In this document: positions 1-7,091 of the stretch, piece by piece | Layout: each line of letters begins with the position of its first letter | Numbering within the stretch: the first letter of the stretch is position 1 | Assembly (NCBI GenBank): GCA_937894955.1 | Contig: CALAXO010000165.1 | Span: forward strand, 1-21,472 | DNA: 21,472 nt | Reading direction: 5' to 3' | Source of the DNA: an uncultured Clostridia bacterium | GTDB lineage: Bacteria > Bacillota > Clostridia > Christensenellales > CAG-138 | Translations under genes and position numbers: made by a program | The notes under the pieces: generated by a model | The model's database searches: none | What the model was told of the DNA's origin: nothing | The model's input: only the letters and a program-made list of their open reading frames with translations

Positions 1-48
1 GTACTGTGCCTGCAAACGGGGGATAAACGGGCGGTTGAATCACAGTAC
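1..48. repeat. Inverted terminal segment bounded by an 8-bp inverted repeat
   Basis: GTACTGTG at 1-8 is the exact reverse complement of CACAGTAC at 41-48. Reverse-complementing the whole 48-base block and joining it to base 49 gives an open frame encoding VIQPPVYPPF...TVRKNNR, continuous with the aminotransferase. The block therefore appears flipped. A fold-back chimera or assembly end artefact is the simplest explanation. Confidence 0.75.
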
Positions 49-845
49 GCAAGAATAACCGTATTCTCGTTGAAAACCCGCTTATTCTGCGCAGCAATAA
101 TTATGAGATCGATTTTGATGATCTGGATACAAAGACACGACCCCAAAATGTAAAGATGCTCATACTCTGCAGTCCGCATAATCCTGTCGGCAGAGTCTGG
201 ACAAAGTCGGAACTGCTCCGAATCGGCGAAATCTGCAAACGCAACAACATAATCGTTCTTGCAGACGAGATACATAACGATCTTATCCATCACGGTGCCG
301 AGCACACTGTATTTGCGTCGCTTGGTGATTTTGCTGACTTTACAGTCACATGTACGGCTGTAAGCAAAACATTCAACCTTGCGGGTCTTGCATGTTCTAA
401 TATTCTTATTTTCAACAACGCAATTGCAGATCTGTTCAAAGCAGCCGCCGAACGCGAAAATACAAGCTGCGTTCCTTATTTTGCCCGTGCAGCGACAATC
501 GCTGCATACACGGATGCGGAACAATGGCTTGAAGAACTGAACGGCGTTATCGAATCAAACTTTGATTTGCTGCATTCTTTTCTCGAAACCGAACTTCCGA
601 TGCTTAATGTAATTAGGGCAGAGGGTACATACCTTGCCTGGATTGACATGCGCAGTCTCGGACTTTCCGATTCCGCACTTGAAGAGTTAATGCTTAAGAA
701 TTATCTTGCGTTGGACGAGGGCTATATCTTTGGCACCGGCGGCAGCGGATTTGAGCGTTGGAACCTCGCATTGCCTGAGAATGAACTTAAGGATGCACTT
801 GAAAGGCTTAAAGCCGCAGTGCTTTCGCTGCAATCCAATCAATGA
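39..845 (+). CDS. MalY/PatB-type PLP aminotransferase (C-S lyase), 5' end missing
   Basis: This is the C-terminal part of a fold-type I PLP enzyme of the MalY/PatB group. These enzymes are mostly cystathionine beta-lyases that cleave C-S bonds, and some act as regulators. The sequence shows NNRILVENPL, then CSPHNPVGRVW, ADEIHNDL (the Asp and His pocket) and SKTFNLAGLACSN, whose Lys (codon 366-368) would hold PLP. A C-terminal domain follows, ending at TGA 843-845. The only in-frame ATG is at 156, inside the conserved core, so 156 is not a plausible start; the open frame runs back to 39. A TGA at 36-38 blocks it, but bases 1-48 read on the opposite strand restore the family motif QPPVYPPF in frame (see findings). 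Substrate cannot be told. pcrA starts 67 nt downstream. Confidence 0.85.
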   Translation: MTVRKNNRILVENPLILRSNNYEIDFDDLDTKTRPQNVKMLILCSPHNPVGRVWTKSELLRIGEICKRNNIIVLADEIHNDLIHHGAEHTVFASLGDFADFTVTCTAVSKTFNLAGLACSNILIFNNAIADLFKAAAERENTSCVPYFARAATIAAYTDAEQWLEELNGVIESNFDLLHSFLETELPMLNVIRAEGTYLAWIDMRSLGLSDSALEELMLKNYLALDEGYIFGTGGSGFERWNLALPENELKDALERLKAAVLSLQSNQ

Positions 846-856
846 AGATTGTTTCA

Positions 857-880
857 CTTTCAAGAAGACTTTTTTGAAAG
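857..880 (+). other. Weak stem-loop between the aminotransferase and pcrA
   Basis: CTTTCAA at 857-863 pairs with TTGAAAG at 874-880 around a 10-nt loop. No U-run follows, so this is not a convincing terminator. It may affect pcrA translation, since no clear Shine-Dalgarno is seen before the chosen pcrA start. Confidence 0.25.
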
Positions 881-912
881 CGAAAGTAAATCACCCATTC
901 ACTGTTTCTCAA

Positions 913-3249
913 ATGCTTAATTTAAAATTGTTAAACAAAGAACAGCTTGAAGCTGTTCAAACTACCGAAGGGCCGTTGCTCGTGCTCGCAGGCGCGGGCA
1001 GCGGCAAAACGCGCGTATTAACATACCGAATTGCCAACCTTGTTGAAAACCACGGTGTTCCGCCTTGGGCAATTCTTGCGCTCACATTCACAAATAAAGC
1101 CGCACGCGAAATGAGGGAGCGTATCGAAAGTCTTCTGTCCGAAGATTCATCGGATATGTGGGTCACAACTTTTCATTCGTTCTGCGCAAAAATACTTCGT
1201 TTTGACATTGATAAACTCGGATATGACAACCGTTTCGTTATTTACGATGAGCAGGATCAGACTTCACTGATAACCGACCTTATGAAATCCTGCAACATAG
1301 ACGAAAAAAAGTTTCCGAAGGGTGCAATAAAAGCGAAAATCAGTGAAGCAAAGAACTCGTCCGAAACTCCCGAAACATATATACTGCAATCAGGTGACGG
1401 AAGTGATAAACTCATTGATTTATATCGGGCTTATCAAAAACGCTTAAAAGAGTGCAACGCTCTTGATTTTGATGATTTGTTGCTTAAAGGACTCGAATTG
1501 CTTGAAAAATGTCCTGATGTCCTTCAAAAATATCGGCGTAAATTCAGATATGTGCTTGTTGACGAGTATCAGGATACAAACCACCCGCAGTACAGAATCG
1601 TTCAGCTTATCTGCAAAGAGCATCAGAATATTTGCGTGGTCGGCGACGACGATCAAAGCATTTACGGCTGGCGCGGTGCGGATATTCGTAATATTCTTGA
1701 ATTTGAGAAGGACTTTAAGTCCGCAAAGGTTATTCGTCTTGAACAGAACTATCGTTCGACAAAAGCGATACTGGATTGTGCAAACAAGATAATCGTCCAT
1801 AATACGGGCCGGAAGGGTAAAAACCTTTGGACAGCTAAGCCCGGAGGTCAACCCGTTGAGTTTAAGTTGGTTGATAACGAACGCGATGAAGCATACAGCA
1901 TTGCACGCACTATTTCCGATCAGCATCGTTTCGAAAAACGCAGCTACAATGATTTTGCAATACTCTATCGTACCCATGCCCAAAGCCGAATCATCGAATC
2001 AGTTCTTGCAACCGGATTCGGAATTCCGCTTACCGTAATCGGAGGTACGCGTTTCTATTCACGCCGCGAAGTCAAAGATCTCCTATGCTACATTAAGCTG
2101 ATTGCAAATCCGAACGACGATGTTTCCTTCAAGCGAATCATCAATGTTCCCAGGCGCGGCATCGGTGATACAACAATTAAAACAATTGAAACGGCTGCAT
2201 CCGCAAACAATATGTCAATGTTTCTGATTTGCGCTGCCGAGGGTATGCTCCCACCCAGAGTGGGCTCAAAAATCAAGCCGTTCATCGACCTTATGCGAGA
2301 GTTTTTTGCGAAAAGATATGAATTGAGCCTTGACAGCTTGATGGAGTTTATAGTTGACAAAACAGGCTACATTGAGTATATCACTGCTCAGGATAATGAC
2401 AAATCAGATGAGCGGCAGGAGAATATCGAGGAGCTTATCGGTGCAATGCGCGAACATGAGCAGCAGTCGAACGATGGCGATGATACTCTTCAAAGTTTTC
2501 TTGAAATTGCTGCACTCAACACCGAAACTGATAACATTGATGAAAGCGACGGAACGGTAAAGCTCATGACGCTGCATTGTGCAAAAGGATTGGAGTTCCC
2601 GGTTGTATTTATTCCGGGCATGGAACAGGATATCTTCCCTTCGTCGCGTTCAAAAACCGACCCGAATCGTGTCGAAGAAGAGCGCCGGCTGTGCTATGTA
2701 GGTGTTACAAGAGCGATGGAAAAACTGTATCTGTATGCAGCACGCGAACGGCATCTGTACGGTTCAATTCAACGAAATGACCTTTCAATTTTTCTTGAAG
2801 AGATGGAGCTTGTGGATCCTGAAACCGTGCCGATGCGCCGCACTTCATTCGGCAGTCCTTCTTCATTCTTCCGTGACGGCGTTTCCGTACGGAACGCCGC
2901 AAAATACGCAAAACAGAACGGTTATGTGAGCGGCGGACAAACTCCGCGCGTTTCGGAAGATGTATTGTCGGAAATACGCCGGATCAACGGTCTCGCCCAA
3001 AAGGCTGACACAGTTCGCCCATACGCCCGACAATTGATTTCTTCCGATTCGACAGGTTATTCCCCCAATAAAAGCAAACCAAGAGTTCGCCTCTGCAGCG
3101 GGCAACGTGTTTCACATCCGCAATTCGGAAAAGGAACTGTTGCTGCCGTTGATGAAAGTTCGGGAATTGTTACAGTTAAGTTTGATACAAACGGCGTCAG
3201 GAAACTTGCAGCGGCATATGCTCCGCTTAAAGTGATTACAGAAGAGTGA
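913..3249 (+). CDS. pcrA: ATP-dependent 3'-5' DNA helicase PcrA (UvrD/Rep family)
   Basis: Superfamily 1A helicase that unwinds DNA in nucleotide excision repair, mismatch repair and plasmid replication. With the start at 913 it has 778 residues, close to PcrA length; the frame is open back to 706, but that part overlaps the upstream gene and lacks family similarity. Visible motifs are Walker A AGAGSGKT (about 26-33), LTFTNKAAREM (Ia), VDEYQDTN (II, about 216-223), GDDDQSIYGWRGAD (III, from 244), LEQNYRST (IV, about 277), VKLMTLHCAKGLEFPVVF (V) and VGVTRAMEKLYL (VI, about 597). The C terminus carries the PcrA Tudor-like segment GQRVSHPQFGKGTV, which in relatives contacts RNA polymerase. No strong Shine-Dalgarno is seen, so the start is the least certain part. 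ligA follows after 30 nt, the usual pcrA-ligA order in Firmicutes. Confidence 0.95.
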   Translation: MLNLKLLNKEQLEAVQTTEGPLLVLAGAGSGKTRVLTYRIANLVENHGVPPWAILALTFTNKAAREMRERIESLLSEDSSDMWVTTFHSFCAKILRFDIDKLGYDNRFVIYDEQDQTSLITDLMKSCNIDEKKFPKGAIKAKISEAKNSSETPETYILQSGDGSDKLIDLYRAYQKRLKECNALDFDDLLLKGLELLEKCPDVLQKYRRKFRYVLVDEYQDTNHPQYRIVQLICKEHQNICVVGDDDQSIYGWRGADIRNILEFEKDFKSAKVIRLEQNYRSTKAILDCANKIIVHNTGRKGKNLWTAKPGGQPVEFKLVDNERDEAYSIARTISDQHRFEKRSYNDFAILYRTHAQSRIIESVLATGFGIPLTVIGGTRFYSRREVKDLLCYIKLIANPNDDVSFKRIINVPRRGIGDTTIKTIETAASANNMSMFLICAAEGMLPPRVGSKIKPFIDLMREFFAKRYELSLDSLMEFIVDKTGYIEYITAQDNDKSDERQENIEELIGAMREHEQQSNDGDDTLQSFLEIAALNTETDNIDESDGTVKLMTLHCAKGLEFPVVFIPGMEQDIFPSSRSKTDPNRVEEERRLCYVGVTRAMEKLYLYAARERHLYGSIQRNDLSIFLEEMELVDPETVPMRRTSFGSPSSFFRDGVSVRNAAKYAKQNGYVSGGQTPRVSEDVLSEIRRINGLAQKADTVRPYARQLISSDSTGYSPNKSKPRVRLCSGQRVSHPQFGKGTVAAVDESSGIVTVKFDTNGVRKLAAAYAPLKVITEE

Positions 3250-3279
3250 AATGAACCGAATCATAAAGGAGCGTAAAAC

Positions 3280-5349
3280 ATGAGCGAAATGCTTGATAAG
3301 CAAAATAATGCTGCGGTTCCCTCAAACATGCAGCAGGACGGTACTCGGACGGAAATTGAAGCAGATAAAAAGATACTGAAAGCGCGTATACAGCAGCTTG
3401 TTAATGGGTTGAACACCTATTCGAATGCATACTATTTCGGCAACGAACCGTTGATAAGTGATGCTGAATTCGATGCATTGATGGATGAATTGAGTCAACT
3501 CGAACAAACTTCCGGAATTGTCCTGCCCGATTCGCCGACACATCGGGTCGGCGGCGATGCAGTCACTGCCTTTGAACCGCACACGCATATTGCGCGGCTT
3601 TGGAGTCTCGATAAAGTCAAAACAACTCAGGAATTGCTGGATTTTAGCCAAAAATGCCGCCGTGCCGCAGGAAATACGGAAAGCGGCAGTGAGAATATTC
3701 CCGAATTTGTGCTCGAATATAAGTTCGACGGGCTAACTATCAACCTTACATATGATAACGGGATTCTCGTTCAGGCCGCAACACGCGGAAACGGCATTAC
3801 GGGTGAAGGCATACTTGCACAGGCAAAAACAATTCGCTCGATTCCGCTTACCGTGCCGTACAAGGGCAAATTTGAAGTTCGCGGCGAATGCTACATGCGT
3901 CTTTCTGTTCTTAAAGAGCTGAATGACAGCGGTGAGGAAAGCTTGAAAAATGCACGAAACGCAGCAGCCGGTGCAATCCGCAACCTCGATCCGCAAATAA
4001 CTGCCAAGCGAAAGCTCGATTGTGTATGCTACAATATCGGGTACATCGAAGGAATGAAATTCTCCTCAAGGCGCCAAATGTACAATTTCATGCGTCGCAA
4101 CGGACTTCCAATGAGCGATTTCATATATTTTGGTGATATTAACGGTGTTATCTCTGAAATCGAAAAAGCGGCGGAACGAAGAAGCAGTCTCGATTTTCTT
4201 ATCGATGGAATGGTAATTAAGCTTAATGATATCCGCCTCTTTGAAAAAATGGGCTATACAGACAAATTCCCCCGCGGAGAAATTGCATACAAATTTGCTG
4301 CGGAAGAGCTTATAACCACCGTGCTTGATATAACTTGGGAAGTCGGTCGAACCGGGAAACTCACACCTATTGCGCATCTTGAACCGGTTGATTTCATGGG
4401 AGTCACCGTTAAACGCGCTACACTCAATAATTATGATGACATTTTGCGTAAGCGTGTCGGAATAGGTTCCCGTGTTTTAGTCCGACGCAGCAATGATGTT
4501 ATTCCCGAAATACTTAAAAGCGTTGATGACGGAGAACCTGCAAATCCGGTTGCGCTCCCGACTTGCTGCCCCGCCTGCGGAGCTAGGGTCGAACGGGACG
4601 GCGTGCATATTTTCTGCACAAATTCCCTTTCGTGCACGCCGCAAATCGTCGGACGGCTTGAGCATTTTGCTTCTCGTGACGCAATGGATATTGAGGGCTT
4701 TTCAGAAAAAACAGCACTGCTTCTCGTAAATGAAATCGGAATTTCAAAAATTCCAGATCTTTATGAGCTTACGCCTGCAAGCTTTTCGGGTCTGCCCGGT
4801 TTCGGAGAAAAACGAATCGGAAATATTCTTTCCGCAATTGAAAAAAGCAAAGACTGCAAGCTTGAAGCATTTGTTTTTGCGCTCGGCATTCCGAATGTAG
4901 GCAGCAAAACAGCCAAAGATCTTGCCAATCGGTTCAAAACGTTTGATGCTGTCAGGAATGCGACATTCGAAAGCTTAACCGAGATTCCCGGAATAGGTGA
5001 AAATGTTGCAGATGAAATAATCGGTTTCTTTTCGGATGAGCATATTTCAACTCAAATAGATAAACTTCTTGAGCTTGGTGTGACTCCGCGTGAAGCAGAA
5101 ACCTCTGCCGAAAACGCATTTGCTGCAGGCAAAACATTTGTTGTTACCGGCACTCTTAAAAAAATGGGGCGGAAAGAAATTGAAGATCTTATTGAATCAA
5201 TGGGTGGGCGCGCATCCGGCAGCGTCAGCAAAAAGACCGATTACGTTGTTGCAGGCGAAAAAGCGGGAAGCAAGCTTGAAAAAGCCAAAGAACTCGGAGT
5301 GCGTATCCTGAGCGAAGCAGAGTTTTTTGAGTTGATGAGAATAGGCTGA
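3280..5349 (+). CDS. ligA: NAD+-dependent DNA ligase LigA
   Basis: Seals nicks in replication and repair with NAD+ as adenylate donor; 689 residues, near family length. ATG follows AAGGAG with good spacing. Order: Ia domain with SDAEFDALMDEL and SPTHRVGG; adenylation domain with nucleophile Lys148 in YKFDG, then TRGNG, FEVRGE and IAYKFAAEE; OB fold with EVGRTGKLTPIAHLEPV and RRSNDVIPEI; zinc finger Cys430, Cys433, Cys446, Cys452; helix-hairpin-helix repeats with LPGFGEKR and IPGIGENV; C-terminal BRCT domain from about 612 (GKTFVVTGTLKKMGRKE). Some usually invariant positions differ: KFDG for K[LI]DG, TRGNG for TRGDG, TGEGI for TGEDV, and WSLDK for MLSLDN. All domains are present, so it should be active. 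It shares an apparent operon with pcrA. Confidence 0.96.
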   Translation: MSEMLDKQNNAAVPSNMQQDGTRTEIEADKKILKARIQQLVNGLNTYSNAYYFGNEPLISDAEFDALMDELSQLEQTSGIVLPDSPTHRVGGDAVTAFEPHTHIARLWSLDKVKTTQELLDFSQKCRRAAGNTESGSENIPEFVLEYKFDGLTINLTYDNGILVQAATRGNGITGEGILAQAKTIRSIPLTVPYKGKFEVRGECYMRLSVLKELNDSGEESLKNARNAAAGAIRNLDPQITAKRKLDCVCYNIGYIEGMKFSSRRQMYNFMRRNGLPMSDFIYFGDINGVISEIEKAAERRSSLDFLIDGMVIKLNDIRLFEKMGYTDKFPRGEIAYKFAAEELITTVLDITWEVGRTGKLTPIAHLEPVDFMGVTVKRATLNNYDDILRKRVGIGSRVLVRRSNDVIPEILKSVDDGEPANPVALPTCCPACGARVERDGVHIFCTNSLSCTPQIVGRLEHFASRDAMDIEGFSEKTALLLVNEIGISKIPDLYELTPASFSGLPGFGEKRIGNILSAIEKSKDCKLEAFVFALGIPNVGSKTAKDLANRFKTFDAVRNATFESLTEIPGIGENVADEIIGFFSDEHISTQIDKLLELGVTPREAETSAENAFAAGKTFVVTGTLKKMGRKEIEDLIESMGGRASGSVSKKTDYVVAGEKAGSKLEKAKELGVRILSEAEFFELMRIG

Positions 5350-5390
5350 GTTTCAGTTCTTCTCAACATTAAATCGGCGGTTAATTCAAA

Positions 5391-5431
5391 GGCAGCAAGT
5401 CCGACTCCCGCGTGTCGGGCTTTTTGCTGCC
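5391..5431 (+). terminator. Strong stem-loop terminator after ligA
   Basis: GGCAGCAA (5391-5398) pairs with TTGCTGCC (5424-5431), and inside it AGTCCGAC pairs with GTCGGGCT around a short loop. A T5 run sits just after the inner stem (5420-5425), so the inner hairpin alone forms a classical intrinsic terminator. It closes the pcrA-ligA unit. Confidence 0.8.
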
Positions 5432-5505
5432 CATGCTTGATTGACCCTTCTTTGGTGAGAACTGTAAGTGCTGTTTTAAAATTAAATAAACTTTTTCGAA
5501 AAATG

Positions 5506-5534
5506 TTGACATGGTTGCATGATTATGTTACAAT
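5506..5534 (+). promoter_or_regulatory. Sigma-A promoter of the MATE exporter gene
   Basis: TTGACA (5506-5511), a 17-nt spacer and TACAAT (5529-5534) give a near-consensus promoter. Transcription would begin about 5541, just before the palindrome at 5556-5571 and 60 nt before the start codon. Confidence 0.85.
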
Positions 5535-5555
5535 ACGCCCTAACGCTTTAAATTG

Positions 5556-5571
5556 ACAAAGCAGCTGCTTT
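5556..5571. promoter_or_regulatory. 16-bp perfect palindrome in the MATE leader, candidate operator
   Basis: CAAAGCAGCTGCTTTG is a perfect palindrome with no loop, placed about 15 nt after the expected transcription start. The place and symmetry suit a dimeric repressor such as a MarR-type protein. No regulator gene is adjacent, so the role is inferred. It could also fold as a short RNA hairpin. Confidence 0.45.
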
Positions 5572-5603
5572 GCCGGAAAACTACCGGAGAAAGGAAAAAC
5601 AGG

Positions 5604-6932
5604 ATGAACATTAAATTATCGGATCATTTCACTTATAAGAAACTGCTGCGATTCTGTCTGTCGCCGATAATCATGATGGTTTTTACATCCATCTACGGCG
5701 TGGTTGACGGATTGTTCGTTTCGAATTATGTGGGAAAAACTGCTTTCGCGGCAATTAACCTTGTTATGCCGTTCATAATGATTTTCGGAGGAATCGGCTT
5801 CATGTTCGGCACCGGCGGCAGTGCGCTTGTGGCAAAAACACTCGGATTAAAAGACTCGGAGAATGCCAACCGCTATTTCACAATGATGTCGCTTGTTACT
5901 CTTACTGTCGGCATAATTATTTCAATTGTCGGCATAATTTTCATGCATCCGATTGTAATATTCCTTGGTGCGGAAAACGAAACAATCGAACATTGTGTGA
6001 TATACGGACGCATTATAATCGGATTTAACACGGCATTTATGCTCCAAAACCTCTTTCAGAGCTTTCTTATCACGGCCGAAAAGCCCAAACTCGGTCTTTG
6101 GGTCACCGTTGCGGCAGGTGTTACCAATATGGCGCTTGATGCTCTGTTTGTCGGCGTTTTCAAATGGGGTGTGGCAGGCGCGGCGATTGCAACAGGTCTA
6201 AGCCAGTGTGTCGGCGGGCTGCTTCCTTTCATCTATTTTTTGCGGCCGAATAACAGTCTGCTCCGGTTTGTGAAAACCAAAATTGAGTTTCGTCCCGTTA
6301 TCAATGCATCCGCAAACGGTGCATCCGAACTTGTTTCAAACGTAACAGCCTCCATCGTAGGTATGCTTTATAATTATCAGCTGCTGAAGTACGCCGGCGA
6401 AGACGGCGTCGCAGCCTACGGCACGCTTATGTATGTGGAATTCATCTTTATTTCGGTTTTTATCGGGTACGCGATCGGAAGCGCGCCGATAATCAGTTAT
6501 CATTTCGGTGCCGACAACCACGCCGAGCTGAAGAACATGTTGAAAAAGAGTTTGATTCTAATGTCGCTGACCGGAGTTGCAATGCTGATAATTTCCGAAG
6601 CTCTTGCCTTTCCGCTTGCACACATTTTCGTTGGTTACGATGAAAAGCTGCTCGAAATGACCGTTCACGGTTTTCGGATTTTTTCACTCATGTTCCCCCT
6701 TGCAAGCATAAACATCTTTGCTTCATCATTCTTTACAGCACTGAATAACGGCGGAGTTTCGGCCGCCATATCCTTTTTGAGAACATTCGTTTTCAAACTT
6801 GCAGCCGTTCTCATCCTGCCGCTGTTGTTCAAGCTTGACGGCATATGGTGGGCAACAATTGTTGCGGAACTCTTTGCATTTTTGCTTTCAATCGGGTTTG
6901 TTGCTGCAAAAAAGAAAAAATACGGTTACTGA
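5604..6932 (+). CDS. MATE-family multidrug/toxin exporter (MepA/NorM-like)
   Basis: A 442-residue polytopic inner-membrane protein of the MATE family, which exports drugs or metabolites in exchange for Na+ or H+. ATG 5604 follows GGAGAAAGGA at good spacing and is preferred over the upstream in-frame TTG 5553, which lies in the palindrome. About 12 hydrophobic helices can be traced in two halves, with the family-like N terminus (IIMMVFTSIYGVVDGLFVSN), GTGGSALVAKTLG after helix 2, and a second-half start near FRPVINASANGASELVSN. It ends with a positively charged tail AAKKKKYGY. It stands alone between two terminators under its own promoter. The substrate cannot be told from sequence. Confidence 0.92.
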   Translation: MNIKLSDHFTYKKLLRFCLSPIIMMVFTSIYGVVDGLFVSNYVGKTAFAAINLVMPFIMIFGGIGFMFGTGGSALVAKTLGLKDSENANRYFTMMSLVTLTVGIIISIVGIIFMHPIVIFLGAENETIEHCVIYGRIIIGFNTAFMLQNLFQSFLITAEKPKLGLWVTVAAGVTNMALDALFVGVFKWGVAGAAIATGLSQCVGGLLPFIYFLRPNNSLLRFVKTKIEFRPVINASANGASELVSNVTASIVGMLYNYQLLKYAGEDGVAAYGTLMYVEFIFISVFIGYAIGSAPIISYHFGADNHAELKNMLKKSLILMSLTGVAMLIISEALAFPLAHIFVGYDEKLLEMTVHGFRIFSLMFPLASINIFASSFFTALNNGGVSAAISFLRTFVFKLAAVLILPLLFKLDGIWWATIVAELFAFLLSIGFVAAKKKKYGY

Positions 6933-6972
6933 TACTGTTGCGGCCCGTGCTTTACAATTGCCTGTGAACATC

Positions 6973-7012
6973 AAAATGCTCCCCGGACATTCTTTTCCGA
7001 GGAGCACTTTTC
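6973..7012. terminator. Bidirectional terminator between the MATE gene and htpG
   Basis: TGCTCCcCGGA (from 6977) pairs with TCCGaGGAGCA (to 7006) with one mismatch. It is flanked by AAAA upstream and a short T-run downstream, so it can serve both the plus-strand MATE gene and the minus-strand htpG. Confidence 0.75.
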
Positions 7013-7048
7013 GTTGAAGTTGCGCTTTCAGCGGTGCGTCGTACAATG

Positions 7049-7075
7049 ATTCACGTTTACTTGCACTACGTGAAT
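7049..7075. other. Inverted repeat in the htpG 3' region
   Basis: ATTCACGT (7049-7056) and ACGTGAAT (7068-7075) form an 8-bp stem with an 11-nt loop, 17 nt past the htpG stop. There is no T-run on either strand. It may stabilise the mRNA end; no firm role is claimed. Confidence 0.35.
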
Positions 7076-7091
7076 ATCGAACAAACGTCGT

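Noticed and set aside
706..912. N-terminal extension of pcrA from an upstream ATG
   Set aside because: These codons overlap the aminotransferase gene in another frame and have no helicase similarity; the family N terminus begins at 913.
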